Positions 1 to 9,191 of a stretch of DNA of 64,000 nt are shown in pieces (the stretch's first letter is position 1; the number at the start of each line of letters is the position of its first letter). A program made the position numbers and the translations under genes. A model generated the notes under the pieces. It ran no database searches. It was not told the origin of the DNA and worked only from the letters and a program-made list of their open reading frames with translations. Source of the DNA: Mucilaginibacter saanensis. GTDB lineage: Bacteria > Bacteroidota > Bacteroidia > Sphingobacteriales > Sphingobacteriaceae. The stretch is taken from positions 261,138 through 325,137 of the forward strand of contig NZ_JACHBZ010000005.1 of assembly GCF_014200575.1 (NCBI RefSeq), written 5' to 3'.

Positions 1-280
1 GATGCCCCGATGGGGTTAACGACTTTATTACGATATCCAAAAACGGCTGTCATGGATAGTTGTAAAATCCGGCGGCCTCTGAAAGTGAAATGACATAGCA
101 CGCATAAACTTACGAAGTTTTTAAAACTTCGTAAGTTTAACATTTTACAATCATGTCATGCTAAGCTCCGTCGAAGCATGGTGTGTGCCCTCTGCTTACA
201 ACCCTTCGACAAGCTCAGGGTGACACCCTTTCTTTTCGTTTGCGCACTTTTATCCATGATGTTTTTTGAAGGATGCGCCC
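1..280. repeat. Intergenic repeat cluster at left edge
   Basis: No gene is visible here. The stretch holds part of a palindromic repeat (CCCCGATGGGG near position 5, the same motif as near 36465 and 36945), a perfect 16-bp stem (106-121 with 123-138, core ACTTACGAAGTTT), and a copy of the family reading TTCGACAAGCTCAGGGTGAC at about 205-225. The stem lies downstream of rsmD, so it could act as a 3' end signal, but it has no clear T-run on the minus strand. The same ACTTACGAAGTTT hairpin recurs near 31121-31152. Confidence 0.6.
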
Positions 281-826
281 TTAGGTAAGCTCCGGGTTCC
301 TGAAAAAAGAAAATGACGAATGCCCATATTGGCGTTGCTCCACAAAAGCCGGATGATTGCTCAGGTTTTGCATGGACTGATGTTCTACGATCAACAGCGC
401 GCCAGGTAGCAGTATATTTCGTTCAAAAACTATTTTAGGTATTTCCGGGATTTTGTTCAGATCATACGGCGGATCGGCAAATATGAGGTCGTATTGCTCG
501 GTTTCTATTTGCAGGTATTTAAAAACATCTTCTTTGTACGCCTTAATCTGATCGAGTTTGTGCTGGCGCGATGCATCTTTTAAATAATTTACGCAATGGA
601 TGCTGCGGTCAACAGATATTACCTGCGCCGCGCCCCTGGAGGCAAATTCCAGAGATATATTACCTGTACCGCTAAACAGATCCAGCACCTTAATGTCGTC
701 AAAGTCTATTTGATTTTGCAGGATATTGAACAGGGCTTCCTTAGCCAGATCAGTAGTAGGGCGTACAGGAAGATTTTTCGGCGGGTTAAGCCTCAGGCCT
801 TTTAAACTGCCTCCGATGATACGCAT
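281..826 (-). CDS. rsmD: 16S rRNA (guanine(966)-N2)-methyltransferase RsmD
   Basis: SAM-dependent methyltransferase that modifies a guanine of 16S rRNA during 30S assembly in the cytoplasm. The 181-residue length is normal for the family. Visible features are the N-terminal MRIIGG, the SAM-binding motif I LDLFSGTGN (about 48-56) and the catalytic DPPY motif (118-121). Its ATG lies inside the 3' end of the upstream DUF3822 gene (25-bp overlap), so the two are probably translated as one unit. That pairing is familiar in Bacteroidota. I see no defect. Confidence 0.95.
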   Translation of the reverse strand: MRIIGGSLKGLRLNPPKNLPVRPTTDLAKEALFNILQNQIDFDDIKVLDLFSGTGNISLEFASRGAAQVISVDRSIHCVNYLKDASRQHKLDQIKAYKEDVFKYLQIETEQYDLIFADPPYDLNKIPEIPKIVFERNILLPGALLIVEHQSMQNLSNHPAFVEQRQYGHSSFSFFRNPELT

Positions 827-1617
827 AACGCTAAAGCAGCAAGTGATAATAATTTGTGTGATTCTATTTCCTGTGGCAATTGCAATACCCGCAGCTCATT
901 AATGGCCACCTTGCCAAAAAACTCAGCCAGACGGTTCATGTTTTCATCGTTGTCGTCAACACTGCCACTTAAATAAATGTTAGTGTCGGCAGGCTGCAGA
1001 TTTAGCTCCGTAACTACCAGGGTAGTGAAGTAAGCCAGCTCGTCGCTGTTTTGAAATTCAAATTGGTTATAAAAACGTAGTTTTCCGGCATTAAAGCCCA
1101 CAATTTCTACCTTATCTCTGTTTATATCCAAAAATAGTTCATGATTGGCAGGGTTGTTTTTGGCAATAGCTGCTATCCATCCTTTTGATGAAAATACAGT
1201 GTTACGCAAGTCGAGATCTTCGGCAGCACTTAAAATGGCTTCGTTGGTTTTATAAACAATGGTATTATCACTATCTAATACCTGGGCACAAACTTTTTCG
1301 CCGGGTTTTACATCCAGGAAACGTGCAAAACGGGCAGTATGATCATGATGGAACAGACTTTGGGGCACCAGTGTAAACGCTTTGGCAGGCAAACCAATAA
1401 CAACCTGTTTATATTTGGCCGACAAAAGATCAAGTAACTCCTGCGGATCGCCAAGTTCATCCAAAGTATGATTCTCTGCCCAGGCAACCAGTTTGTCCTG
1501 ATCGGCAACGGCATAGGAGAATGATGTTTTATCAATTTGTATCAATAAACTATAACGCTCAGCCTCATCAAGGCTAAAAGTATCGTCATGGTAGTTATTG
1601 TAGTCTTGTTCAATCAT
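802..1617 (-). CDS. DUF3822 family protein
   Basis: A 271-residue protein that I assign to DUF3822 from its overall look and its place directly before rsmD. Its fold resembles two-lobed ASKHA-type proteins (my recollection of the family); no biochemical role is known to me. The frame starts at a clear ATG and ends 25 bp inside rsmD, indicating translational coupling. It has no signal peptide or membrane segment, so it is likely cytoplasmic. The constant partnership suggests a link with ribosome modification, but that is inference. Confidence 0.75.
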   Translation of the reverse strand: MIEQDYNNYHDDTFSLDEAERYSLLIQIDKTSFSYAVADQDKLVAWAENHTLDELGDPQELLDLLSAKYKQVVIGLPAKAFTLVPQSLFHHDHTARFARFLDVKPGEKVCAQVLDSDNTIVYKTNEAILSAAEDLDLRNTVFSSKGWIAAIAKNNPANHELFLDINRDKVEIVGFNAGKLRFYNQFEFQNSDELAYFTTLVVTELNLQPADTNIYLSGSVDDNDENMNRLAEFFGKVAINELRVLQLPQEIESHKLLSLAALALCVSSEAV

Positions 1618-1688
1618 GCCAGTTTAACAAAAGTAATATTTTTTAGCAGATACCATAGGCGTAGCAATTAAAAATGGCTGGTCAGGTT

Positions 1689-2180
1689 TTAAAGAAACGG
1701 CAGAATGTAGCCAGCTAACATAGATATCAGCAGCGATATCATGACTGCCCTCCAGATAGGTTTAGGATAATAATCATCATCGGGAAAGTACCGTTTAAAA
1801 AAGTATTGGGTAAGTACCAAACCTCCGGCTATTTTCAGGATCAGCGTTAAGCCGGCAAGGGATAGCAGTGTTTTTATTTCGGTTGCATTGAGCTGTACGC
1901 CGGTTGATGCTTTTTTGAGTGTTGCGGCATCCACCCGTATTCCAGATACGCTGATAACAAAAACCGTAAGGATATAATAGAATATAGAAAAAAATAATAC
2001 TTGTATTGCCGCTTTTTTGTAACCGGCGTTCCTTAAATTGATAATGAGCAATACACCGCCAAATATTACATCAAACAATATGGAGAACCACAGTATGGCC
2101 CTTTTTGAATAAATATCCACATAGTCTTCTTCGGTATATTGCTGTTCAATTTCCTCGTCTTTGTTTTCCTCAAATTCCAT
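1689..2180 (-). CDS. Small integral membrane protein, unknown function
   Basis: About 163 residues with an acidic, charged N-terminus (many E, D and Y) followed by four hydrophobic stretches, so it should sit in the inner membrane with a cytoplasmic acidic tail. I do not recognise a family. I chose the ATG at 2180, not the TTG two codons upstream, because a TAAATTTG -7 element occupies 2184-2191 on the same strand. That would make the mRNA leader very short or absent. The gene is divergent from the helicase gene at 2252. Confidence 0.6.
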   Translation of the reverse strand: MEFEENKDEEIEQQYTEEDYVDIYSKRAILWFSILFDVIFGGVLLIINLRNAGYKKAAIQVLFFSIFYYILTVFVISVSGIRVDAATLKKASTGVQLNATEIKTLLSLAGLTLILKIAGGLVLTQYFFKRYFPDDDYYPKPIWRAVMISLLISMLAGYILPFL

Positions 2181-2183
2181 GTT

Positions 2184-2191
2184 CAAATTTA
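2184..2191 (-). promoter_or_regulatory. Candidate -7 promoter element TAAATTTG
   Basis: Matches the Bacteroidota primary sigma -7 consensus TAnnTTTG. It lies 4 bases before the ATG of the membrane protein gene, implying a nearly leaderless message. No convincing -33 TTG was found. Confidence 0.4.
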
Positions 2192-2251
2192 TAACATATC
2201 TTTTTGTTTTTTCAATTACTTAATTAAGTTACTTATCAGCATTTTTGCAGG

Positions 2252-3676
2252 GTGACAGCTACTGATCATATACGCAAAGCATTTCCGCACCAGCCCACCG
2301 GCCAGCAGCTGGAATTGTTTAACCGTCTGCACCAATTTTTACTGAGTAATGATGGCGACGAGTGCTTTATATTGAAAGGTTATGCCGGTACGGGTAAAAC
2401 CACCGTATTGGGCGCATTGGTGAAAGCCTTGCGTGAGTATAAATATAAGGCCGTTTTGCTGGCACCTACAGGGCGGGCAGCAAAGGTGATCACCAACTAC
2501 TCGGGCCGTAAGGCATTTACCATACACAAGCGCATATACCGCAAAAAATCGGCCCTGAACCTTGACGAGGGTTTTGCTATTGCTGATAACCTGGCCAGCG
2601 ATACGCTTTTTATTGTTGATGAGGCCTCCATGATATCTGACGAGCCGGGCGGCTTTAACCGCGCATCGCTGCTGTATGATCTGTTAAAGTATGTGTACAA
2701 TACTAAAAATTGCAAGCTGGTATTGGTGGGCGATACCGCCCAGCTGCCTCCTGTGGGCTCAGAAAATAGTCCGGCGTTGGATGAGCAGATCATGAAAGGG
2801 AAGTTTGGCGTAACCGTGTTTAGCTATGAGCTTACCGATGTTTTGCGCCAGCAAAAGGACTCGGGCATTTTGTTTAACGCTACCAACATCAGGGATGTTA
2901 TTCGTCGGGAAGAGATCACCACACCGCAGATTGTGACCAAGGGCTACAAAGATGTTTTCAGGATGACGGGTGAACGACTGTCTGAAGGGTTGGAATATGC
3001 TTATAAAAAGTATGGGTACGACCGTACGCTCATCATTTGCCGATCCAACAAAAATGCCAACCAGTATAACGGGCAAATCAGGAACCGGATACTTTACCGG
3101 GAAGAGGAACTTACCGGCGGCGACCAGATCATGGTGGTGAAGAACAACTATTTCTGGCTGCAGGATCAGGACGAAAGCAGCACCGGTTTTATTGCCAATG
3201 GTGATATTGCCCGTATAAAAAAGGTGCGCCGGATAGAGGATATGTACGGGTTCAGGTTTGCCGATGTGCAGCTGGAGTTTATTGATTATGCCGAAGACCC
3301 TGTGCTTGACTGTAAAATACTGCTCGATACGCTATATGCCGATTCGCCTGCCCTGGCACAAGTTGATCAAAAGCGCTTTTACCTGGAGGTAATGAAGGAT
3401 TATGAGCATTTACCCAACAAAAGGGCACAACATAACGAATTGAAGGTGAATCCCTATTATAATGCCCTGCAAATAAAATTTGCTTATGCCATTACCTGCC
3501 ATAAAGCGCAGGGCGGCCAGTGGGATGCCGTGTTTATTGATCAGGGATACGTTACCGAAGAAATGATCAATATGGATTTTTTACGTTGGTTTTACACCGC
3601 GGTAACCCGGGCAACCACCCAACTGTTCCTGGTTAATTTTGACAATCGTTTTTATGCTACACCGCCAGAGGAATAG
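2252..3676 (+). CDS. RecD-like ATP-dependent DNA helicase (AAA / UvrD_C_2)
   Basis: A 474-residue superfamily 1 helicase. Visible motifs are Walker A GYAGTGKT (43-50), the DEAS Walker B box (about 123-126), motif III GDTAQLPPVGS (160-170) and, near the C-terminus, YAITCHKAQGGQWD and TAVTRA, which are helicase motifs V-VI of the RecD/TraA group. It lacks the long N-terminal region of RecD2, so it is the compact form common in Bacteroidota, probably active in recombination or repair. The start is GTG; no better ATG precedes the Walker A box. It is followed by an 11-bp hairpin at 3696-3724. Confidence 0.85.
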   Translation: MTATDHIRKAFPHQPTGQQLELFNRLHQFLLSNDGDECFILKGYAGTGKTTVLGALVKALREYKYKAVLLAPTGRAAKVITNYSGRKAFTIHKRIYRKKSALNLDEGFAIADNLASDTLFIVDEASMISDEPGGFNRASLLYDLLKYVYNTKNCKLVLVGDTAQLPPVGSENSPALDEQIMKGKFGVTVFSYELTDVLRQQKDSGILFNATNIRDVIRREEITTPQIVTKGYKDVFRMTGERLSEGLEYAYKKYGYDRTLIICRSNKNANQYNGQIRNRILYREEELTGGDQIMVVKNNYFWLQDQDESSTGFIANGDIARIKKVRRIEDMYGFRFADVQLEFIDYAEDPVLDCKILLDTLYADSPALAQVDQKRFYLEVMKDYEHLPNKRAQHNELKVNPYYNALQIKFAYAITCHKAQGGQWDAVFIDQGYVTEEMINMDFLRWFYTAVTRATTQLFLVNFDNRFYATPPEE

Positions 3677-3695
3677 TGTTTTTGCGAAATTTTCT

Positions 3696-3724
3696 TTATC
3701 ATCCTCAGAAATCGAGGATGATAA
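3696..3724 (+). terminator. Hairpin after helicase gene
   Basis: A perfect 11-bp stem (TTATCATCCTC with GAGGATGATAA) lies 20 bases after the helicase stop and is followed by TCCTTTTTAT. It is a plausible intrinsic terminator, though the stem is AT-rich. Confidence 0.55.
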
Positions 3725-3950
3725 TCCTTTTTATAACCTATTCATCAATTTCTACAGTTAATCTTTTGTCTAAAAGTCTTTTGTCTTTTCTTCCCAAAAA
3801 AACTATCTTTAAGCCATAATTACTTTCAACACATATCAAATCAGGATTGCCAAAAATCCGGCCTGCTAGGCAGGCTATCAAAAACGCTGGGCTTTTAGCG
3901 TCAGTGTTTTGCACGCACTAATTTTTACAACATTTTTTTATAAACAAGTA

Positions 3951-4793
3951 ATGAAAATTACCAATCTATTGGCATGGGGCTTTTGCTGCATTTATGTATG
4001 CTCATGCACTGCCACCAAAGCAAATACTACCATGGATACCTTAACCAATAAACAAAAAGTACTATCATTTTATAAACAGATTGTAGGGCTGCGCAAGGCC
4101 GAACTGATTCCTGAATTTGTACTGGAAGATTACATGCAGCACAATCCAACGGTGAAACAGGGGCGAGCCGGGATTACCGGGATGATCAACTATTTAAAAA
4201 CGTTGCCGCCGCCACCCGCAGGAGCAAAATCGCCCATCATCAGGGCCATACAGGAGGGCGATCTGGTGGTAACGCATCTTGATATTGTATTTATGGGCAA
4301 GCGCATGGCCGTTATTGATCTTTTTAAATTGAAGGATGGTATGCTGGCCGAACATTGGGACGCCATACAGCCCATGCCCGACCAAACCGGCGAAGCTATT
4401 ACCGCTACGAATGGCACCGCTAAAATTGATATACATGCAGTTGCAACAAACAGCAAGGAGGTTGTTGATCAGTTTTATAAAACCATCATCAGTAAACAAA
4501 CACCGGCCGTTATAAGCGGGTTTATTAGTGAAAACTATACCGAGCATGATCCCGCGGTAATTAGCAGTGGTAAGGGTCTGGCAGTCTGTCTAAATGAAGA
4601 TGCAGGGCGCAACATCAGGATACACCGCATGATAGGCGAGGGTGACTTTGTTGTTGTACAGTCGGAATTTAAGAGAGGAGGGAAGCCTTACGTGTTTTAT
4701 GAAATATTCAGGGTTGCTAACCATCAAATTGCTGAACACTGGAGTGTAGAGCAGGTAATTCCGGATGGGGTGGAGCCAGCTGCCATGTTTTAA
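3951..4793 (+). CDS. Lipoprotein with two SnoaL-like (NTF2 fold) domains
   Basis: About 280 residues from the ATG at 3951. A hydrophobic signal segment ends at a lipobox-like VCSC (Cys19), so export and lipid anchoring are likely. Two related halves follow (roughly 30-140 and 150-280), each with the SnoaL/polyketide-cyclase-like pattern of an early YMQHNP or YTEHDP motif and a later AEHWD or AEHWS motif. The ligand is unknown. A TTG further upstream (3909) would put extra residues before the signal peptide, so I rejected it. It stands alone, between repeat-rich gaps. Confidence 0.75.
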   Translation: MKITNLLAWGFCCIYVCSCTATKANTTMDTLTNKQKVLSFYKQIVGLRKAELIPEFVLEDYMQHNPTVKQGRAGITGMINYLKTLPPPPAGAKSPIIRAIQEGDLVVTHLDIVFMGKRMAVIDLFKLKDGMLAEHWDAIQPMPDQTGEAITATNGTAKIDIHAVATNSKEVVDQFYKTIISKQTPAVISGFISENYTEHDPAVISSGKGLAVCLNEDAGRNIRIHRMIGEGDFVVVQSEFKRGGKPYVFYEIFRVANHQIAEHWSVEQVIPDGVEPAAMF

Positions 4794-5231
4794 GGGGATT
4801 TGAAAGTGATAATATATAATGCTTAATGCTGTCATTCTGAGCGTAACGAAGAATGTATTATACTGTTTGCATAGTTTAATAACAGATCCTTCGTGCCTCA
4901 GGATGACATATTTTATTTAAGCACTGTTAAGCCACGAACCCCATAGGGGTATCCTGTTTATAGTATCATAAATCGGTTTATTAGCTCCATAGGAGCTCCC
5001 TGATAAAATACATGTTTGCCGTCAGGATAGAGAGAGATGGAGCTAAACTTTTGCTTCATGTATTATAAACACGATGCCCCTACAGGGCGTCATGGAGTAT
5101 GATATTTATCTTCAGTATTGTAAGGGACTTTATCGCCCCGCCTAACAAATTAATTGGGCTTTCAAGTAAAAATGCATCAAAACAAAAGAGGCTCCAAAAT
5201 GGAGCCTCTTTTAATATTGTTTACAGTAAGG
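4794..5231. repeat. Intergenic region with palindromic repeats
   Basis: No gene. At 4829-4910 lies a TCATTCTGAGCGTAACGAAG...CAGGATGACA inverted repeat, the same family as at 18960-19040 and 55570-55655. At 4930-5096 are short palindromes of the CCCCATAGGGG, AGCTCCATAGGAGCT and GCCCCTACAGGGC kind, related to copies near 36330-36480, 36870-36960, 57840-57905 and 58276-58345. A terminator at 5184-5212 serves the isc operon. Confidence 0.7.
5184..5212 (-). terminator. Terminator of the iscS-iscU-iscA operon
   Basis: A perfect 12-bp stem, AAAAGAGGCTCC with GGAGCCTCTTTT around a 5-base loop, lies 19 bases beyond the iscA stop. A and T runs on both sides let it work in both directions. Confidence 0.85.
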
Positions 5232-5558
5232 TTATACAGAGAAGCTTTCGCCGCAGCCGCAGGTACGGCTGGCGTTAGGGTTATGAAAGTTGAAGCCCTT
5301 ACCGTTAAGGCCGTCAGAAAAATCAAGCTCAGTACCGGCAAGGTACAGGAATGATTTCATATCAAGTGCCAAACGAACGCCCTGGTCTTCAAAAAACTGG
5401 TCGCCTTTTTTCTCTTCGTTATCAAAATCAAGATTGTATGATAAACCCGAGCAGCCACCACCCTGAACAGATACCCGCAGAAAATACGAGGCATCAAGGC
5501 CCGAATCCTGCATCAGGTGTTCTATTTTACTTTTTGCTTTATCAGTTACAGTTACCAT
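5232..5558 (-). CDS. iscA: Iron-sulfur cluster assembly protein, IscA/HesB type
   Basis: A-type carrier that accepts a nascent cluster and passes it to target proteins. The 108-residue length is standard. The three ligand cysteines are all present: Cys36 in GGGCSG and the C-terminal pair in CGCG (about 100 and 102). It is the last gene of the iscS-iscU-iscA set, about 90 bp after iscU, and is followed by a strong terminator. IscA, ErpA and SufA cannot be told apart with certainty from sequence alone; the operon context favours IscA. Confidence 0.9.
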   Translation of the reverse strand: MVTVTDKAKSKIEHLMQDSGLDASYFLRVSVQGGGCSGLSYNLDFDNEEKKGDQFFEDQGVRLALDMKSFLYLAGTELDFSDGLNGKGFNFHNPNASRTCGCGESFSV

Positions 5559-5565
5559 TGTTATT

Positions 5566-5645
5566 AGAGATTGGTGAATTGTGAGTGGAGAGTAGTTGTA
5601 GGGAGTATTAACAACTCACCAATCACTGTTCACCACTCACTAAAC
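5566..5645. repeat. Inverted repeat between iscU and iscA
   Basis: An imperfect low-complexity inverted repeat, built of GGTGAATTGTGAGTGG-like and CACCACTCAC-like words, fills the gap. A similar repeat lies at 17217-17328. It may modulate mRNA stability within the operon, but that is speculation. Confidence 0.5.
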
Positions 5646-5647
5646 AA

Positions 5648-6061
5648 TTAATGATGTACTTTTTCGCTTGCTATTGGCTCCAAGCCATTTTTTACGCGGA
5701 AATCATTAATTGCTGCTTTAATTGCATCCTCTGCCAAAACTGAGCAGTGGATTTTTACTGGCGGAAGGGCCAGTTCTTCAACGATATCCATGTTGTCAAT
5801 CTTCATGGCATCGTCAATGCTTTTGCCTTTTAACCACTCGGTAGCTAATGATGAAGAAGCGATTGCTGAACCGCAACCGAAGGTTTTAAATTTTGCATCG
5901 GTGATAACATTGTTATCATCAACCTGAATTTGCAGACGCATAACGTCGCCGCATTCAGGTGCACCTACTAAACCTGTACCAACTTTGTGGCTGCTTTTAT
6001 CCAAAGTGCCCACATTGCGGGGGTTAGTGTAGTGATCGATTACTTTATCTGAATATGCCAT
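5648..6061 (-). CDS. iscU: Iron-sulfur cluster scaffold IscU
   Basis: Scaffold on which [2Fe-2S] clusters are built from IscS-derived sulfur. The 137-residue chain carries the three conserved cysteines (37, 63 and 106) and Asp39. It also has LPPVK (99-103), the motif known in IscU to bind the HscA chaperone. No hscA, hscB or fdx gene is adjacent, so a chaperone partner, if used, must be encoded elsewhere. The gene lies between iscS and iscA with roughly 100-bp gaps. Confidence 0.95.
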   Translation of the reverse strand: MAYSDKVIDHYTNPRNVGTLDKSSHKVGTGLVGAPECGDVMRLQIQVDDNNVITDAKFKTFGCGSAIASSSLATEWLKGKSIDDAMKIDNMDIVEELALPPVKIHCSVLAEDAIKAAINDFRVKNGLEPIASEKVHH

Positions 6062-6166
6062 TTTCTTTTAATTATTGAATTAGTGAGTTAGTGAATAACC
6101 TGAACTCGTAATATTTTATCTTTTAAAACATCTGCACATTTGAAATCTGCACATCTGCACATTTAT

Positions 6167-7378
6167 TTAGTGTTCCGCCCACTCAATAGAGTTAAGGTCG
6201 ATACCTTCTTTAAACATTTCCCAAAGTGGTGATAGTTCGCGCAGGTGGGTAACCGCTTCTTTGGTTACTTTAATGGCGTAATCAACTTCCTCTTCGGTAG
6301 TAAAGCGGCCCAAACCAAAACGGATAGACGAGTGTGCCAAGTCATCAGATAAGCCTAAGCTTTTCAGTACATAAGATGGCTCCAAAGAGGCCGAAGTACA
6401 AGCCGAACCTGATGATACAGCCAAATCTTTCATCGCCATCATCAAACCTTCGCCTTCAACATATTTAAATGATATGTTGGCAACGTGTGGTAAGCGGTGT
6501 TCAACGTTTCCATTTATATAGCTTTCTTCCAGTACGGTTAACTCTTTCTGTAATTTATCACGTAAAACAGACAGGCGTTTTGCTTCGCTTTCCATTTCTA
6601 AACCGCAAAGTTCGCAGGCTTTACCCAGGCCAACAATACCCGGTACGTTTAAGGTACCTGAACGCATACCGCGCTCATGACCACCACCGTCCATTTGGGC
6701 AGTAACTTTAACACGCGGACCTTTACGGCGTACGTATAAGGCACCAACACCTTTAGGGCCGTATATTTTATGAGCCGATAATGCCAAAAGGTCAATACCG
6801 TCTGCATTTACATCAACCGGGATTTTACCAACTGCCTGTACAGCATCAGTCATAAATAATGCACCATATTTATGTGCAATGGCTGATATTTCTTTAATAG
6901 GCTGAATAACACCAATCTCGTTGTTACCATACATGATTGATACCAGGATGGTATCGGCAGTCATGGCTTGTTCTAACACTGCCAGATCGACCAAACCATC
7001 TTCTTTAACCGGAAGGTAAGTAACCTTGCCGCCCAATTTTTCTACGTGTTTGCAGGCATCAAGTACGGCTTTATGCTCTGTAACTGTAGTGATAATATGG
7101 TTACCCTTATCTTTGTACATTTCAAACACACCTTTAATGGCCAGGTTGTCTGATTCAGTAGCGCCGGATGTAAAAATGATCTCCTTATCAGATGCACCAA
7201 TTAATTTGGCCACCTGCTCACGTGCATAATCAACACCCTCTTCGGCCACCCATCCAAATGGATGGTTACGGCTGGCTGCATTACCAAATTTTTCATTAAA
7301 ATAGGGTAACATAGCTTCCAGGACCCTTGGATCCATGGGAGTTGTTGCATTATTATCTAAATAAATTGGGATATTCAT
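6167..7378 (-). CDS. iscS: Cysteine desulfurase IscS
   Basis: PLP enzyme converting cysteine to alanine and an enzyme-bound persulfide for Fe-S cluster and thiolated tRNA synthesis. The 403-residue length matches IscS. The PLP lysine lies in SAHK (Lys204) and the persulfide cysteine in [10 protein letters not shown] (Cys327), on the long loop typical of group I desulfurases. It is the first gene of the operon; no iscR-type regulator is next to it. A TATCTTTG promoter element sits 22 bases before the ATG. Confidence 0.96.
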   Translation of the reverse strand: MNIPIYLDNNATTPMDPRVLEAMLPYFNEKFGNAASRNHPFGWVAEEGVDYAREQVAKLIGASDKEIIFTSGATESDNLAIKGVFEMYKDKGNHIITTVTEHKAVLDACKHVEKLGGKVTYLPVKEDGLVDLAVLEQAMTADTILVSIMYGNNEIGVIQPIKEISAIAHKYGALFMTDAVQAVGKIPVDVNADGIDLLALSAHKIYGPKGVGALYVRRKGPRVKVTAQMDGGGHERGMRSGTLNVPGIVGLGKACELCGLEMESEAKRLSVLRDKLQKELTVLEESYINGNVEHRLPHVANISFKYVEGEGLMMAMKDLAVSSGSACTSASLEPSYVLKSLGLSDDLAHSSIRFGLGRFTTEEEVDYAIKVTKEAVTHLRELSPLWEMFKEGIDLNSIEWAEH

Positions 7379-7399
7379 GTTCTAAATATATTAACAGAA

Positions 7400-7407
7400 C
7401 AAAGATA
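7400..7407 (-). promoter_or_regulatory. Candidate -7 element of the isc operon (TATCTTTG)
   Basis: An exact match to TAnnTTTG on the iscS strand, 22 bases upstream of its ATG. No clear -33 TTG at the usual distance. Confidence 0.5.
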
Positions 7408-7483
7408 CGCAAGTTTTTATTGAATATCAGTTAAAACAAAGTGTAAATTGTCAAAGCTGACCATTAATTTACAATATTTGGAC

Positions 7484-7882
7484 ATGAATAAAGTAGAGCA
7501 TATCGGTATTGCCGTAAGTGATATTAAAACGGCCGGTGATATATATGAAAAGCTGTTAAATACTACTGTTTATAAAACCGAACTGGTGGAGCAGGAGGGC
7601 GTGCAAACGGCCTTTTTACAAACCGGCCCCAATAAAATTGAATTGCTGCAGGCACTCCATGAGGACAGTCCGGTAGCTAAATTTATTGCAAAAAAAGGCG
7701 AAGGCATACATCACATTGCATTTGATGTAGATGATATTGAGGCCGAAATGTTGCGTTTAAAGCAAGCCGGATTTGTACTGTTGAGCGATACACCCAAACA
7801 CGGTGCCGACAATAAACTGGTATGTTTTGTACACCCTAAAAGCGTTAATGGGGTGTTGATTGAGCTGTGCCAATCGATTTAA
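7484..7882 (+). CDS. mce: Methylmalonyl-CoA epimerase
   Basis: Vicinal-oxygen-chelate enzyme interconverting the D and L epimers of methylmalonyl-CoA, linking propionyl-CoA and succinyl-CoA. From the ATG at 7484 the chain is 132 residues and begins MNKVEHIGIAVSD, as usual for this family. A TTG further upstream would add 12 residues not seen in relatives. The metal ligands are visible: His in VEHIGIAV, His in GIHHIAFDVDD and Glu in GVLIELCQ. It is transcribed divergently from iscS. Confidence 0.92.
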   Translation: MNKVEHIGIAVSDIKTAGDIYEKLLNTTVYKTELVEQEGVQTAFLQTGPNKIELLQALHEDSPVAKFIAKKGEGIHHIAFDVDDIEAEMLRLKQAGFVLLSDTPKHGADNKLVCFVHPKSVNGVLIELCQSI

Positions 7883-7883
7883 A

Positions 7884-9017
7884 TTATGGTTTTGAAATGA
7901 TCCTCCTGATCTTGTTGTTTTGTTGGTCGGTTACATAGATGGTGCCATTAGCACTTATTGCTATACCCCGGATACGGTTGAAACTTGCTTTTGCATTTTC
8001 GCCGTCTTTATTACCCGTGCTGCCATCGCCGGCAAGAAGTGTCACCTGGCCCGCCGGTGTTATTTTTTTAAGCGCGTTATTATCAGTATCAGTTACATAT
8101 AAATTCCCTTTGGTATCAATTGCAATACATGATGAATGGTTAAACTGTGCAGAATCGCCTGTACCTAGCGCATTCCCGGGCTGTAGTTGCCCGGCAAGGG
8201 TAGTTACAACAATATCTGGTGTCATTTTCCTGATCATGTTGTTGTAAGAATCGACAATGTAAATATTGTTTGCAGCATCAGCTACCATGCCATATGGAAG
8301 CCGGAAGTTTGCATTGAGTCCGGTATCATTGGCAAAGCCAGGGCCAGTGTTATAAACAATTCCTGAAATGGTTGTTACTTTACGATCAGGCGTTATTTTT
8401 CTGATTAGATTATGATTGTCAGTGACGTATAAATTGCCATTGTGGTCAAATGCTAAACCGGTGATGCCGTTGAAAGATGCCCCTGTCCCAACTCCGTTAT
8501 CAAAGCCTATCTTACCACTGCCCGCCCAGGTAGTAACAGCGCCATCAGCAGTTATTTTTCTGATCAGGTTATTACCCAAATCGGCTACAAAAATATTATC
8601 TGAAGCATCGATGGCTATACCAAAGGGATTATCGAAAGAGGCAGCCGTGCCTTTGCCGTCGCTATGTCCGGCAACAGGATTGCCGGCAAGGGTTGTAACA
8701 GTGCCGTTTAAACTCACTTTTCTTATCATGTTATTGGCCTGATCAGTTACATATAAGTTGCCTTTTGAATCAATGGCGAGGCCGTTAGGGTTGTTAAATG
8801 TAGCCTTATCGCTTTTTCCATCAGCATAGCCATAACCACCACTGCCTGCAAACGTAGTTGTATAACCAATGGAGTCAGGTTTTGAAACAACAGGATCCGG
8901 TTGTGGCTTGAGGGTATCTATCGTTTTTTTTGTGCAGCTACTTAATGTAAATAACAATAGCCCGATTAAAAGGAATATATTTGCAGTACTTTTGATGTTT
9001 TTAGTTAGATAGTTCAT
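7884..9017 (-). CDS. NHL-repeat beta-propeller lipoprotein
   Basis: A 377-residue secreted protein. The signal peptide ends at a lipobox TLSSC (about residues 24-28), followed by a short linker. About six NHL repeats then fill the chain, each with a pattern like GIAIDASDNIFVADLGNN-IRKI, indicating a beta-propeller. Such proteins sit on the outside of Bacteroidota cells. The ligand is unknown. The stop is 2 bases from that of the convergent epimerase gene, leaving no space for a separate terminator. Confidence 0.85.
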   Translation of the reverse strand: MNYLTKNIKSTANIFLLIGLLLFTLSSCTKKTIDTLKPQPDPVVSKPDSIGYTTTFAGSGGYGYADGKSDKATFNNPNGLAIDSKGNLYVTDQANNMIRKVSLNGTVTTLAGNPVAGHSDGKGTAASFDNPFGIAIDASDNIFVADLGNNLIRKITADGAVTTWAGSGKIGFDNGVGTGASFNGITGLAFDHNGNLYVTDNHNLIRKITPDRKVTTISGIVYNTGPGFANDTGLNANFRLPYGMVADAANNIYIVDSYNNMIRKMTPDIVVTTLAGQLQPGNALGTGDSAQFNHSSCIAIDTKGNLYVTDTDNNALKKITPAGQVTLLAGDGSTGNKDGENAKASFNRIRGIAISANGTIYVTDQQNNKIRRIISKP

Positions 9018-9143
9018 TGCTGGTAAGGGTTTGGTGCTGTGCTTTATGATTTCAAATTTACTGATTCTGATTAAATCCAGAATTGAATTTAGTTTAACAT
9101 TAGATTATTTTTATATTGCTTTTATTGTTTAAGTTTTTTTAAT

Positions 9144-9151
9144 TACATTTG
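9144..9151 (+). promoter_or_regulatory. Candidate -7 element of rpmE2 (TACATTTG)
   Basis: Matches TAnnTTTG, 40 bases before the rpmE2 start. A TTG at 9125-9127 is a possible -33 element with a slightly short 16-base spacer. Confidence 0.5.
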
Positions 9152-9191
9152 CGCCTCTTTTAGAAAGAATAGAAGAAAAAGTTTATATATA

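Noticed and set aside
5154..5354. Plus-strand frame over the iscA terminator
   Set aside because: It crosses a perfect terminator hairpin and is antisense to iscA, whose identity is certain.
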